Assembly (NCBI RefSeq): GCF_002163755.1
Contig: NZ_CP015863.1
Span: forward strand, 2,790,001 to 2,854,000
Source: Vibrio campbellii CAIM 519 = NBRC 15631 = ATCC 25920
GTDB lineage: Bacteria; Pseudomonadota; Gammaproteobacteria; Enterobacterales; Vibrionaceae
DNA: 64,000 nt
Direction: 5' to 3'
Position 1 is the first letter of the stretch, and each line of letters opens with the position of its first letter. The notes below the pieces were generated by a model, which was given only the letters and a program-made list of their open reading frames with translations, was not told the origin of the DNA and ran no database searches. Shown here piece after piece: positions 8,612 to 16,260 of the stretch. The translations under genes and the position numbers were made by a program.

Positions 8612-9573
8612 TGCACTTCACTCTTTGTTACATTAAAAGTGACCGATTGTGCGATACGCTGAGCCGTTGCCGGTGGAATATCACCAACGACGGAAATTTC
8701 GTGATTGCCGCTTATAAAGCTATGCAACGTGCGACGACCTTGACGAACCAGCTGGCCTTTCAACGAGTGCTCGTCTTTGTTCGCTACATACACAGAGAAA
8801 CTAAATAGTCCATCAGAGTACAGTTGGCTTTCTACCATTTGGTCGGTCACTGCCATACGGTAGCGATTCAGTTCATTTGGATGGAAACCTTCAGGCGTCC
8901 AACCTACATTCCAGTTACTCGTTCCAATATCACCTTTTGGCATTGTCAGAACCGCCGGCAACTGAACTTCTTCTAAGCCACTCATCAACTCAGCAATCTT
9001 AGGGTTTACTGAGTAAGAGATAGTACGGTACTGCTCAAGCATTTCACCATCGCGGTCAACTAGGTCAGCACGCAGTGGCAAATGGCTCTTCTCATCAATC
9101 CACAACACATATGAATAACGCAAGCCATCTTTTGGCACAATGCGCAGTACTTGTGTTGGTACGCCAGCTTCACGCGCACGCCCCACTTTTACGTAGTCGT
9201 AGTACAAGTTTAGCTCGTCAATATTGGCATTCAGCATTGGCATGATGGGAGCGACCATTTTACCCGATTCAATGGTAAACGGTTCTGCGCCAGTTTCGAT
9301 GTAGCTTACTTCAGTGCCGCGACGGATCACTTCACGTACGGGACCACTTAAGTACACAAGGTGTGCGTACTGGTCTTTGTCGTGAGTCGCATGACGATAC
9401 AGCAAAGGTTCAATGCTGTTCTTTTTGATAAGGATATAAGAGAGCTCGTAGCTTAAATTCTTGCTCGCCTCGCTCATTTGATGCAATAAAGCCTCCGCTG
9501 GCTTATCACCAGCAAAGGCTTGCGAAGACATCAGACTGAACAGAGCGCAAGCGCTGATCAGAAATTTTTTCAT
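8608..9573 (-). CDS. rseB: Periplasmic sigma-E regulatory protein RseB
   Basis: Periplasmic MucB/RseB protein that binds the RseA periplasmic domain and shields it from DegS; lipopolysaccharide or mislocalised lipoprotein releases it. A cleavable signal peptide occupies residues 1-21 (ending SSQAFA). The LolA-like N-terminal and smaller C-terminal domains follow. The 321-residue length is normal. It is coupled to rseA and rseC by 4-bp stop/start overlaps on both sides. Confidence 0.95.
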   Translation of the reverse strand: MKKFLISACALFSLMSSQAFAGDKPAEALLHQMSEASKNLSYELSYILIKKNSIEPLLYRHATHDKDQYAHLVYLSGPVREVIRRGTEVSYIETGAEPFTIESGKMVAPIMPMLNANIDELNLYYDYVKVGRAREAGVPTQVLRIVPKDGLRYSYVLWIDEKSHLPLRADLVDRDGEMLEQYRTISYSVNPKIAELMSGLEEVQLPAVLTMPKGDIGTSNWNVGWTPEGFHPNELNRYRMAVTDQMVESQLYSDGLFSFSVYVANKDEHSLKGQLVRQGRRTLHSFISGNHEISVVGDIPPATAQRIAQSVTFNVTKSEVQ

Positions 9574-10196
9574 TCAATATCCGGAGTCAGATGTGCATCT
9601 TGCTGAGACGCATCACTGTTAATTCTTAGCTGCAATTCGTAGTCACGAAGCATAGCATGAACGCGTTTGCGTTGCTCTTGCATATTTGCTTCACCAACTG
9701 AACGCTCTACGGATTCACGCGTCAAGCTTACTGGTTCAGCACTGCCCGCGAATGGCACAGTCTGAAGTACAGGAAGTTGGTCTGCTTGCGGCGACATTGG
9801 GTCGCTACCACCATACTGCTGTACGCCTAGTATCACAACAAGTGACACACACGCAGCAACGGCTACTTGACCAAACTGAGTCAACCATGCAGGCAACTGG
9901 CGTTTCGCTTTTTGTGGCTCTGGTTGCGACTCTTTTGGCGCGTCGTTAATTGAAATTACGTTAGCACTGCGCGAATCGATAGCACGATGCACAGGCTCGT
10001 CTTCTAACGCTAACGCTACGCTTTCAGCAATATTCCACTCTGGCTTTGCTGGCGCTTCGCCTCGCATCACATCACCAATTAGGTGATAGTTCTGCCAAGC
10101 ATCACGGCTCTCTTGGTCTTGCTCTAATTCTTGAATTAAAGCCTTATCGACCAATTCTCCATCCATGAGAGCTGAAAGTTTTTCTTTGTCAGCCAT
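9570..10196 (-). CDS. rseA: Anti-sigma-E factor RseA
   Basis: Single-pass inner-membrane anti-sigma factor whose cytoplasmic N-terminus holds sigma-E and which is destroyed in turn by DegS, RseP and ClpXP. The N-terminal ASD motif begins MADKEKLSALMDGEL. One membrane segment lies near residues 110-127 (VAVAACVSLVVILGV) and a Gln-rich periplasmic domain follows. The ATG at 10196 is preferred over an upstream ATG at 10217, because the family N-terminus begins there and GGTGA precedes it. It follows rpoE and overlaps rseB by 4 bp. Confidence 0.94.
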   Translation of the reverse strand: MADKEKLSALMDGELVDKALIQELEQDQESRDAWQNYHLIGDVMRGEAPAKPEWNIAESVALALEDEPVHRAIDSRSANVISINDAPKESQPEPQKAKRQLPAWLTQFGQVAVAACVSLVVILGVQQYGGSDPMSPQADQLPVLQTVPFAGSAEPVSLTRESVERSVGEANMQEQRKRVHAMLRDYELQLRINSDASQQDAHLTPDIE

Positions 10197-10222
10197 TATT
10201 TTCACCATAGTTATCACTTGTA

Positions 10223-10801
10223 CTAGCGCTGCAAAAGAGGTTTAATTTTCTTTTCCACCGCCTCACGAGCACGGAAGATACGCGATCGTACCGTTCCCAC
10301 CGGGCAATCCATTACTTCAGCAATTTCCTCGTAGCTTAAGCCATCAAGCTCACGCAGAGTCATTGCGGTTTTTAAATCTTCAGGTAAGGCTTCGATTGCA
10401 CTGAACACTACCCGTTGCAATTCTTTGGACAACGTTAAGTTCTCAGGGTTCGAAATTTCTTTAAGTGCATTACCTGTTTCGTAAAATTCAGCTTCTTCAG
10501 CATCCACGTCTGTTGCTGGCGGTCTACGACCTTGGGCAACAATGTGATTTTTCGCAGTATTCACAGCAATGCGATACAGCCACGTGTAAAACGCACTTTC
10601 CCCACGAAAACTAGGGATAGCTCGGTAAGCTTTGATAAACGCTTCTTGTGCTACATCTGGTACATCGCCAGGATTACTTACGTATCTGGAGATAAGGTTA
10701 CATACCTTGTTCTGGTACTTTGTTACCAGCAGGTTGAATGCTTGCTTATCGCCATTCTGAACTCGCTCAATCAATACTTGATCGGTCAGCTGCTCGTTCA
10801 T
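10223..10801 (-). CDS. rpoE: RNA polymerase sigma-E factor
   Basis: ECF sigma factor for envelope stress. Region 2 runs from FNLLVTKYQNKVC to AFYTWLYRIAVNTAKNHI (about 22-92). Region 4 contains the helix-turn-helix DGLSYEEIAEVMDCPVGTVR (about 150-170). The 192 residues match E. coli RpoE closely. AGGAG upstream of the ATG serves as ribosome-binding site. It heads rpoE-rseA-rseB-rseC, and a sigma-E-like promoter about 100 bp upstream suggests autoregulation. Confidence 0.97.
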   Translation of the reverse strand: MNEQLTDQVLIERVQNGDKQAFNLLVTKYQNKVCNLISRYVSNPGDVPDVAQEAFIKAYRAIPSFRGESAFYTWLYRIAVNTAKNHIVAQGRRPPATDVDAEEAEFYETGNALKEISNPENLTLSKELQRVVFSAIEALPEDLKTAMTLRELDGLSYEEIAEVMDCPVGTVRSRIFRAREAVEKKIKPLLQR

Positions 10802-10901
10802 TCGAGCGGATACTCCTATTTGTTATGCCCCTACTCTTCTCAGATATGGGTACTAATTATGCAAAACGTAGTATTGACACCACTGCTTACTTGAGCACTA
10901 T

Positions 10902-10930
10902 TGTGACTCCGACGTGAATGAGAAAGTTCC
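10902..10930 (-). promoter_or_regulatory. Candidate sigma-E-dependent promoter of rpoE
   Basis: On the minus strand GGAACTT (10930-10924) is followed after 16 bp by GTCACA (10907-10902). The -35 equals the sigma-E consensus GGAACTT; the -10 keeps the GTC of GTCnnA. Transcription would begin near 10895, giving a ~95-nt leader before rpoE. Autoregulation of rpoE is established in E. coli; the site here is an inference. Confidence 0.6.
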
Positions 10931-11294
10931 ATGGTTTCTCAAATTTTTTGTCATTGTTTTTTCACAGTGTGATGTCATTAGCCAAATCCCGCTCCTCGTC
11001 CGACTTAAGTCTCGTTTTGACAAGCGAGCATACTGATGGGGAAATGGGTATAATGGATGATCTCTATCCCAGATTGTGCTGGGTAGAGCATAGAAAAGCA
11101 ATGGCATTGACAAACTATTACTTTTCATTTGCATGGCTAATGGCTATCAGAACATCGCGTTGCAAACAAAACTCAGGAAGCATCCTCATGCCCAAAGCAT
11201 GGAAAAACAAGAGTGGCTGAAGTCACCAAAGTAACGCCGATTTCGATACGTCTCCCAACTTAGCCCTTAGCGACGGATGTCGCGTTAATGGAAT

Positions 11295-11337
11295 GCACAT
11301 GGTGTGCAAAATATACACAAGGTAACCTTGTTACCTT
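11295..11337 (+). promoter_or_regulatory. Two palindromes in front of nadB
   Basis: GCACA-TGG-TGTGC at 11295-11307 and AAGGTAAC-CTT-GTTACCTT at 11319-11337, both perfect. The second ends 22 bp before the nadB ATG, where an operator or translational hairpin would act. Neither resembles the E. coli NadR site that I know. Confidence 0.4.
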
Positions 11338-11359
11338 AGCTTGGGATTGTAAAAGTAAT

Positions 11360-12967
11360 ATGAACACAAATCGTGAACATGAATGTGATGTGTTAGTGGT
11401 AGGGAGTGGCGCCGCGGGCTTGTCGTTGGCTTTACGTGTCGCAAACCACTGTAAGGTGATGGTTCTGAGTAAAGGACCGCGCAGCGAAGGCGCAACGTAT
11501 TACGCGCAAGGTGGTATCGCTGCCGTATTTGATGAGTCGGACACCATTGAGTCTCACGTTGAAGATACGCAAATTGCCGGGGATGGTATCTGTGATGAAG
11601 AGACCGTTAAATTCATCGCGGAAAACTCAAAAGAGTGCGTGCAATGGTTGATTGATGGCGGTGTACCATTTGATCGTGAAGACGATGATTCTGACGATGA
11701 ACCACGCTATCACTTAACTCGCGAAGGCGGTCACAGCCGTCGCCGTATATTGCACGCTGCCGATGCAACTGGCATGGCAATGCAAACCTCTCTGCAAGAC
11801 AACGCACACAGCCACCCAAACATTCATGTTCTTGAACGTCATAATGCTCTGGATTTGATCACCGAAGATAAAATCGGCGGCGACAAAAACAAGATCATTG
11901 GTGCTTATATTTGGAACCGCAACGAAGAGCAGGTAGAAACTGTTCGCGCTAAATTTGTTGTACTGGCAACGGGCGGCGCTTCCAAAGTTTACCAATACAC
12001 GTCTAACCCAGACGTATCATCCGGCGATGGTATTGCAATTGCCTGGCGCGCAGGTTGTCGCGTTGCGAACATGGAATTCAACCAATTCCACCCGACCTGT
12101 CTGTTCCACCCAGAAGCGCGCAACTTCTTACTGACAGAAGCATTGCGTGGAGAAGGCGCGTATTTACGTCGTCCTGATGGTTCACGTTTTATGCCGGATT
12201 TCGACGAGCGTAAAGAGCTTGCTCCACGTGACGTCGTGGCTCGCGCGATCGACTTCGAAATGAAGCGCTTAGGTGCTGACTGCATGTACCTCGACATCAG
12301 CCATAAGCCAGCGGATTTCATTACTAAGCATTTCCCAACCATCTACTCTCGTTTGATGGATTTGGGTATCGATATGACTAAAGAACCGATCCCAATTGTA
12401 CCAGCAGCGCACTACACGTGCGGTGGCGTCATGGTCGATCAAAACGGTCATACCGACCTGAAGAACCTCTACGCGATTGGTGAAGTGAGCTACACAGGCT
12501 TGCACGGTGCGAACCGTATGGCATCGAACTCACTACTTGAGTGTGTGGTTTACGCATGGTCGGCAGCCAAAGACATTCTTAAACATCACAACGAAGTAGA
12601 ACTAGCACCGCAGGTTCCATGTTGGGATGAAAGCCAAGTGACCAACAGTGATGAAGAAGTGATCATTCAACATAACTGGCATGAGCTGCGCCTGTTTATG
12701 TGGGATTACATGGGCATCGTTCGTACTGATAAGCGCCTTGAACGTGCTCTACGTCGTATCCAAATGCTGCAACAAGAAACGTACGAGTACTACAGCCACT
12801 TCCGCGTATCGAACAACTTGCTAGAGCTACGTAACCTCCTGCAAGTCGCTGAGCTGATGGTGCGTTGCGCGATGCAGCGTAAAGAAAGTCGTGGTCTGCA
12901 CTACACCTTGGATTATCCAAACCAGCTAGAAAATAGTGGTCCAACAATTCTTACACCAAACAAATAG
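11360..12967 (+). CDS. nadB: L-aspartate oxidase
   Basis: FAD enzyme oxidising L-aspartate to iminoaspartate, the first step of de novo NAD synthesis (with NadA). The Rossmann motif GSGAAG is at residues 15-20, YAQGGIAAVF follows, and the fumarate-reductase-like catalytic segment GGHSRRRILHAADATG is present. With the ATG at 11360 it has 535 residues, the usual length; the frame extends 72 bp upstream but that part does not resemble the family. It diverges from rpoE, as in E. coli, and ends in a hairpin that overlaps the 3' end of ygfX. Confidence 0.96.
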   Translation: MNTNREHECDVLVVGSGAAGLSLALRVANHCKVMVLSKGPRSEGATYYAQGGIAAVFDESDTIESHVEDTQIAGDGICDEETVKFIAENSKECVQWLIDGGVPFDREDDDSDDEPRYHLTREGGHSRRRILHAADATGMAMQTSLQDNAHSHPNIHVLERHNALDLITEDKIGGDKNKIIGAYIWNRNEEQVETVRAKFVVLATGGASKVYQYTSNPDVSSGDGIAIAWRAGCRVANMEFNQFHPTCLFHPEARNFLLTEALRGEGAYLRRPDGSRFMPDFDERKELAPRDVVARAIDFEMKRLGADCMYLDISHKPADFITKHFPTIYSRLMDLGIDMTKEPIPIVPAAHYTCGGVMVDQNGHTDLKNLYAIGEVSYTGLHGANRMASNSLLECVVYAWSAAKDILKHHNEVELAPQVPCWDESQVTNSDEEVIIQHNWHELRLFMWDYMGIVRTDKRLERALRRIQMLQQETYEYYSHFRVSNNLLELRNLLQVAELMVRCAMQRKESRGLHYTLDYPNQLENSGPTILTPNK

Positions 12968-13001
12968 CTCTGGCACTAAACAGTAACCGTCAGATACAAG
13001 A

Positions 13002-13442
13002 TCAAATGGGGGCTTCGGCTCCCATTTTCCATTGACGTAATATCAAACACAGTTGGCGATAAGCCACATCCTCACAGCTGTCTCGCCAGATTGTCGCACT
13101 TTCCCCCGACGTTAATTCAAATGTCACTTTGAACGCCGTAGCCGAAACATCAACACTAGATAATGTGGAGGTTTGCTTGTCATTACGTACCGTGCCATCA
13201 CGATGTAAATACCAGCAACCACAAGCAGAAGGCACGACAAAGCCACCTTGCAATTGGCAACGGAGAATCAGTAATAACAGATAAGTTGATAAGACGAGTG
13301 GGATGTCAGAACAGATAAGCGCCCAAACACAACCTAGGAGAAGAAGTTGGTTGGCAATTTGGGCGTATAGAGAAGTGTTAACCTTGAGATTAACGAACCT
13401 TGCTGAGGTTGTGCGCGACAATTTTATCAACCATCGATGCAT
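13002..13442 (-). CDS. ygfX: YgfX/CptA family membrane protein
   Basis: Small inner-membrane protein of the YgfX (CptA) family, encoded beside sdhE in many gammaproteobacteria. In E. coli it has been described as a toxin acting on cytoskeletal proteins, and in Serratia it interacts with SdhE. Two adjacent hydrophobic segments (about residues 29-62) precede a soluble C-terminal domain that includes a GWYL-like patch (CGCWYLHRDGTV). It overlaps the sdhE 3' end by 53 bp if the ATG is used; in-frame TTG codons at residues 5 and 8 are alternatives. The C-terminus is encoded inside the nadB terminator hairpin. Confidence 0.75.
   Translation of the reverse strand: MHRWLIKLSRTTSARFVNLKVNTSLYAQIANQLLLLGCVWALICSDIPLVLSTYLLLLILRCQLQGGFVVPSACGCWYLHRDGTVRNDKQTSTLSSVDVSATAFKVTFELTSGESATIWRDSCEDVAYRQLCLILRQWKMGAEAPI
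13004..13028 (+). terminator. nadB terminator, overlapping the ygfX 3' end
   Basis: A 10-bp stem (one G-U pair) closed by a cTTCGg tetraloop and followed by TTTT. The ygfX stop codon and its last seven codons are read from the opposite strand of this hairpin. Confidence 0.75.
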
Positions 13443-13650
13443 GACCTAGGTTTTCGCTGCGACCGTGTCCCATTACCCAAGTAAACAGATCTGGGTCATC
13501 ACATTCTAATAGTGAGACAAAATCACGCTGCTCTTGCTCATTCAGTGCATCAAAGCACTCTTCAAAAAACGGCATAATCACCACGTCAAGCTCAAGCATG
13601 CCACGACGACAAGCCCATTTAATACGCGCCTTTTCTTCCGCAGTGTACAT
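13390..13650 (-). CDS. sdhE: FAD assembly factor SdhE
   Basis: Small soluble helical protein that promotes covalent FAD attachment to SdhA and FrdA (formerly YgfY/CptB). The signature RGMLELD, whose RGxxE part is needed for flavinylation, is at residues 16-22. CDDPDLFTWVMG near 50-61 is also conserved. At 86 residues it fits the family. It is followed by ygfX with overlapping frames, the usual sdhE-ygfX pair, and diverges from ygfZ. Confidence 0.95.
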   Translation of the reverse strand: MYTAEEKARIKWACRRGMLELDVVIMPFFEECFDALNEQEQRDFVSLLECDDPDLFTWVMGHGRSENLGHASMVDKIVAHNLSKVR

Positions 13651-13886
13651 TCAGTATTCCTTCATAGATGTCTTGTTCTTAGTGCGGAGTGTAACAAGGG
13701 ATGTGCAACGTCACTAGTGTGCGGGTCACAATATGTAGCCAAGTCGCTGCAAATCCTGAACGCATTTAATAAACAAACGTTCAGCAACGCCAAACACCTT
13801 AAAATTGCGTGGATATATTGAGTGCTGACAAATACCGATTCTGCATTTAACATAGCTGAAAAATATCTTAAAAAGGCATTGTAATC

Positions 13887-14855
13887 ATGGAATGGCAAAC
13901 TCGCTTTTCACCACTGAACCTATCGACACAAGACGCACTACCTGAGCTGTCTGTCTCGCTATTGGATAACCTAGGCATGATCACCATGGTCGGGGATGAC
14001 AAAAAGTCATACCTACACGGCCAAGTTACTTGTGATGTGGTTTCTCTTGAGAAAGACCAATCAATGTTGGGTGCCCATTGTGATGCGAAAGGTAAAGTGT
14101 GGAGCGTCTTCCGACTATTCCACCATAACGATGGCTACGCAATGGTTCAGCCGAAATCAGCGATTGAAGTGGAACTGAAAGAAATCAAGAAGTACGCGGT
14201 GTTTTCGAAAGTGACCATCGAAGAGTCTAGCGACGTTGTGCTAGGTGTCGCTGGTGAGAATGCCGATGCGTTCATCTCAACATTAAATGCTGATTCTGGC
14301 GAAGTGCGTACTGTTGAAGGTGGCACTGCAGTCAAAGTTGCTTTAAACCGCTGGTTGCTTGCGCTTACAGCAGAAGCAGCACAATCGTTATTGGAAGACA
14401 GCCAAGCAACACTGACCACTCATGAACTTTGGACCCGTTTCGATATTGAAGCGGCACTACCATACGTCGCAGCAGACGCGCAAAACGAGCACATTCCACA
14501 AGCGCTAAACGTACAAGCGCTCGGCGGCATCAGCTTTACGAAAGGCTGCTACACAGGCCAAGAAACCGTAGCACGCGCGAAATACCGCGGCACCAACAAA
14601 CGTGCAATGTATATTGTTAAAGGTGCAACCGCTGAAGCCTTAGGTGAGGGTGCGATCGAATTGGAACGTAGTGTCGGTGAAAACTGGCGTTCAGTAGGCG
14701 CATTGCTCACACATTACCAATTCAGCGACAACCAAGCGATGGGTCTCATTGTGTTACCAAACAACCTAGACGATGACACTCGTCTGCGCTTGGTTACTCA
14801 GCCAGAGTGCGAATGGGAAATCGCAGCACTACCGTACAGTCTTGACGATGAGTAA
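13887..14855 (+). CDS. ygfZ: tRNA-modifying / Fe-S maintenance protein YgfZ
   Basis: Folate-binding COG0354 protein that supports certain Fe-S enzymes such as the tRNA thiomethylase MiaB. The signature KGCYTGQE lies near residues 218-225 and includes the functionally essential Cys. The 322-residue length is normal. The stop overlaps by 8 bp the start of the following YbaK-domain gene, so they are probably co-transcribed. sdhE is divergent, as in E. coli. No strong ribosome-binding site is visible before the ATG. Confidence 0.95.
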   Translation: MEWQTRFSPLNLSTQDALPELSVSLLDNLGMITMVGDDKKSYLHGQVTCDVVSLEKDQSMLGAHCDAKGKVWSVFRLFHHNDGYAMVQPKSAIEVELKEIKKYAVFSKVTIEESSDVVLGVAGENADAFISTLNADSGEVRTVEGGTAVKVALNRWLLALTAEAAQSLLEDSQATLTTHELWTRFDIEAALPYVAADAQNEHIPQALNVQALGGISFTKGCYTGQETVARAKYRGTNKRAMYIVKGATAEALGEGAIELERSVGENWRSVGALLTHYQFSDNQAMGLIVLPNNLDDDTRLRLVTQPECEWEIAALPYSLDDE

Positions 14856-15321
14856 TACCATTCATACCCCTTTGATGCAGTTTTTGGCGGACCAGAATAT
14901 CGAGTTCCGCCTTCTTCCTCATCAAAAGCCAGCAACAACCATTGAGGATGCCGCGCAACAACGCGGCATTCGCCCTTCTCAAATGGTCAAAGCGATTCTT
15001 TTGCGCGATATGGGGAACCAATATGCACTTGCCTGTGCTCCAGGTGATCGTAGCGTTGATCCAAAGAAGGTACGCGCACTACTGCAGTGCCGTCGTATGA
15101 CGTGTGTTGCTCAAGCGGACGTAGAAGCGATTACCGGATACAAGATTGGTACTGTCACGCCACTACTTTTAAAACGCTACATGCCGATCGTGTTTGACCC
15201 AAGTTTGCTTGAAGAAAAAGAAATCACCATTAGCAGCGGTGATCGCATGGCAGGCTTAGCGCTGTCCATCGATGATCTCATCCAATTGTGCCAACCAACC
15301 ATGGCTGATATCTGCCGCTAA
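14848..15321 (+). CDS. YbaK/aminoacyl-tRNA deacylase-domain protein
   Basis: A 157-residue YbaK/ProRS-INS-like protein. The family hydrolyses mischarged tRNAs such as Cys- or Ala-tRNA(Pro). Conserved features include a Lys in QMVKAILLRD (about 48-57) and DRSVDPKKVRALL. The ATG at 14848 is chosen because the fold begins there, and the longer frame would lie deep inside ygfZ. It overlaps ygfZ by 8 bp. The substrate cannot be read from sequence; it is too divergent from the second YbaK-domain protein at 25.6 kb to be a recent duplicate. Confidence 0.8.
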   Translation: MSNTIHTPLMQFLADQNIEFRLLPHQKPATTIEDAAQQRGIRPSQMVKAILLRDMGNQYALACAPGDRSVDPKKVRALLQCRRMTCVAQADVEAITGYKIGTVTPLLLKRYMPIVFDPSLLEEKEITISSGDRMAGLALSIDDLIQLCQPTMADICR

Positions 15322-15333
15322 CATGTAATCGAG

Positions 15334-15354
15334 CGCAGGATTCTTACTCCTGCG
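15334..15354 (+). terminator. Hairpin after the YbaK-domain gene
   Basis: CGCAGGA/TCCTGCG with a 7-nt loop, 12 bp after the stop codon, but no T-run. A Rho-independent role is doubtful. Confidence 0.35.
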
Positions 15355-15415
15355 TGATCTCACTCATATCTCGCCGATTACATTGAAGAATTTTTAATCA
15401 CTTTAAAAACATAAA

Positions 15416-15588
15416 TAGTCATACATAGAAAACTCGTATATGCTGAATTTGTTGGTTAAGTTTTCAACAACGACTTAATCAACATAAAGTGAATCAGCTG
15501 ACTTGTATGACAGCGTTCATTAAGTCAGTCGTCCACTTTTGTGTAATGCATCTGTGACTATTCGCCCGCCGAAGCGGGCTTTTTTTTT
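15416..15588 (+). ncRNA. Candidate small RNA with its own promoter and terminator
   Basis: A predicted ~138-nt transcript (15451-15588). A weak promoter is present: TAGTCA at 15416 and TATGCT at 15439, 17 bp apart. The transcript would open with hairpin GTTGGTTAAGT/ACTTAATCAAC (15451-15483, one G-U). A two-part stem follows, AAAGTG/CACTTT (15486-15539) enclosing GCTGACTT/AAGTCAGT (15497-15529). It ends in the strong terminator GCCCGC-CGAA-GCGGGC plus nine T (15564-15588). No reading frame fits. I do not recognise it as Qrr, RyhB, Spot 42, GcvB or a Csr RNA. All of this is read from sequence; expression is inferred. Confidence 0.5.
15564..15588 (+). terminator. Strong Rho-independent terminator with no gene before it
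   Basis: GCCCGC-CGAA-GCGGGC stem followed by nine T. It lies 240 bp after the nearest stop codon, so it probably ends the candidate small RNA. Confidence 0.85.
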
Positions 15589-15974
15589 GCGTGGAACTTT
15601 TTCCTTTTTAATTCCTCTAACTCAATGAAAGCAATGCATTTGAGGTTTCAACCTCATCAAAACGAACAAAATGCACCCCATTGAGTAAAAACATTTCGCA
15701 AACAATCATTTTCCTTCTATTCTTAATTCTGTAACAAAGCTGTTGCTTAATGCACCAAATAAGAACAGGAGGACTCAAGGACAGGTTCCTTCGACAATGA
15801 TTTTTTGAGGTAATCCTCACGCTATTTGAGATATGACTCTGTCAATTTGTCTAAGGCAGCACAAATCTCTAAAGCAAAAGAGCTCAACTGCACTTAATAC
15901 TATTGCTGTCACAATAATTTTTACGTGAGAAACGTAGAATGATTGGGCTAGGTAAGAGATAAGGAAGAGTAAAT
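15589..15974. other. Gene-free stretch with a nested palindrome
   Basis: No supportable gene. It contains a three-tier palindrome at 15620-15686: outer ACTCAATG/CATTGAGT, middle TGCATTT/AAATGCA, inner TGAGGT/ACCTCA. A small hairpin TGAGG-TAAT-CCTCA lies at 15806-15819. It may be the leader of the 68-residue gene downstream. Confidence 0.5.
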
Positions 15975-16181
15975 ATGAGACTGTTTAAGCGCTATACACC
16001 AGGTATGATTGCTAAACACATAAGTCGTCTTTTTAAGGGAAGAATTTATATTTACGGAGTCGGTAAGTTCGAGTTTGATAACGGAAAATTGATACTGCCA
16101 GAAAAAGCTGAGAAGCGTCACTTTCAGGCAGTAAAAGAGATTAACCAAGAGATTATGAAGCTCAGATGCGCATACGCTTAG
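15975..16181 (+). CDS. Small hypothetical protein (68 aa)
   Basis: I do not recognise the family. The 68-residue product is basic and soluble, with an N-terminal amphipathic basic stretch (RLFKRYTPGMIAKHISRLFK), a central beta-like part (GRIYIYGVGKFEFDNGKLIL) and a helical Lys/Glu-rich tail. A good ribosome-binding site (AAGGAAGAG) precedes the ATG, and a clean terminator follows 23 bp after the stop, so it is probably expressed. The gene stands alone, convergent with ubiI, behind 650 bp without other genes. Confidence 0.7.
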   Translation: MRLFKRYTPGMIAKHISRLFKGRIYIYGVGKFEFDNGKLILPEKAEKRHFQAVKEINQEIMKLRCAYA

Positions 16182-16203
16182 CTTAAAACATCGATGTAAT
16201 AAG

Positions 16204-16229
16204 AAAGGCTGGATTAACCAGCCTTTTTT
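16204..16229 (+). terminator. Terminator between the 68-aa gene and ubiI
   Basis: AAAGGCTGG-ATTAA-CCAGCCTTT followed by TTT; usable from both strands. Confidence 0.85.
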
Positions 16230-16260
16230 GTGTCTTTTATTCGCCAAGCGAGAGAGGCGT

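Larger units (their letters stand above)
10802..11359. other. rpoE/nadB divergent intergenic region
   Basis: No convincing gene. It holds the candidate sigma-E promoter (10902-10930). A TATAAT at 11049-11054 is followed by a hairpin at 11062-11088 (CTCTA-CCCAG/CTGGG-TAGAG), a possible start of a long nadB leader. Two palindromes lie close to nadB (11295-11307 and 11319-11337). Confidence 0.6.

Noticed and set aside
11017..11054. Perfect TTGACA and perfect TATAAT near each other
   Set aside because: Spacing is 26 bp, too long for a sigma-70 promoter; kept only the -10 as a weak candidate.
10918..11220. 100-aa plus-strand reading frame in the rpoE/nadB gap
   Set aside because: No ribosome-binding site, rich in unusual residues, overlaps the candidate sigma-E promoter; not supportable as a gene.
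13002..13650. sdhE-ygfX as a toxin-antitoxin module (old CptB/CptA naming)
   Set aside because: SdhE is established as an FAD assembly factor, and the pair is conserved housekeeping; I see no independent evidence for a toxin-antitoxin function here.
15617..15820. 67-aa reading frame on the minus strand
   Set aside because: Runs through the nested palindrome, has no ribosome-binding site and an atypical composition; probably chance.
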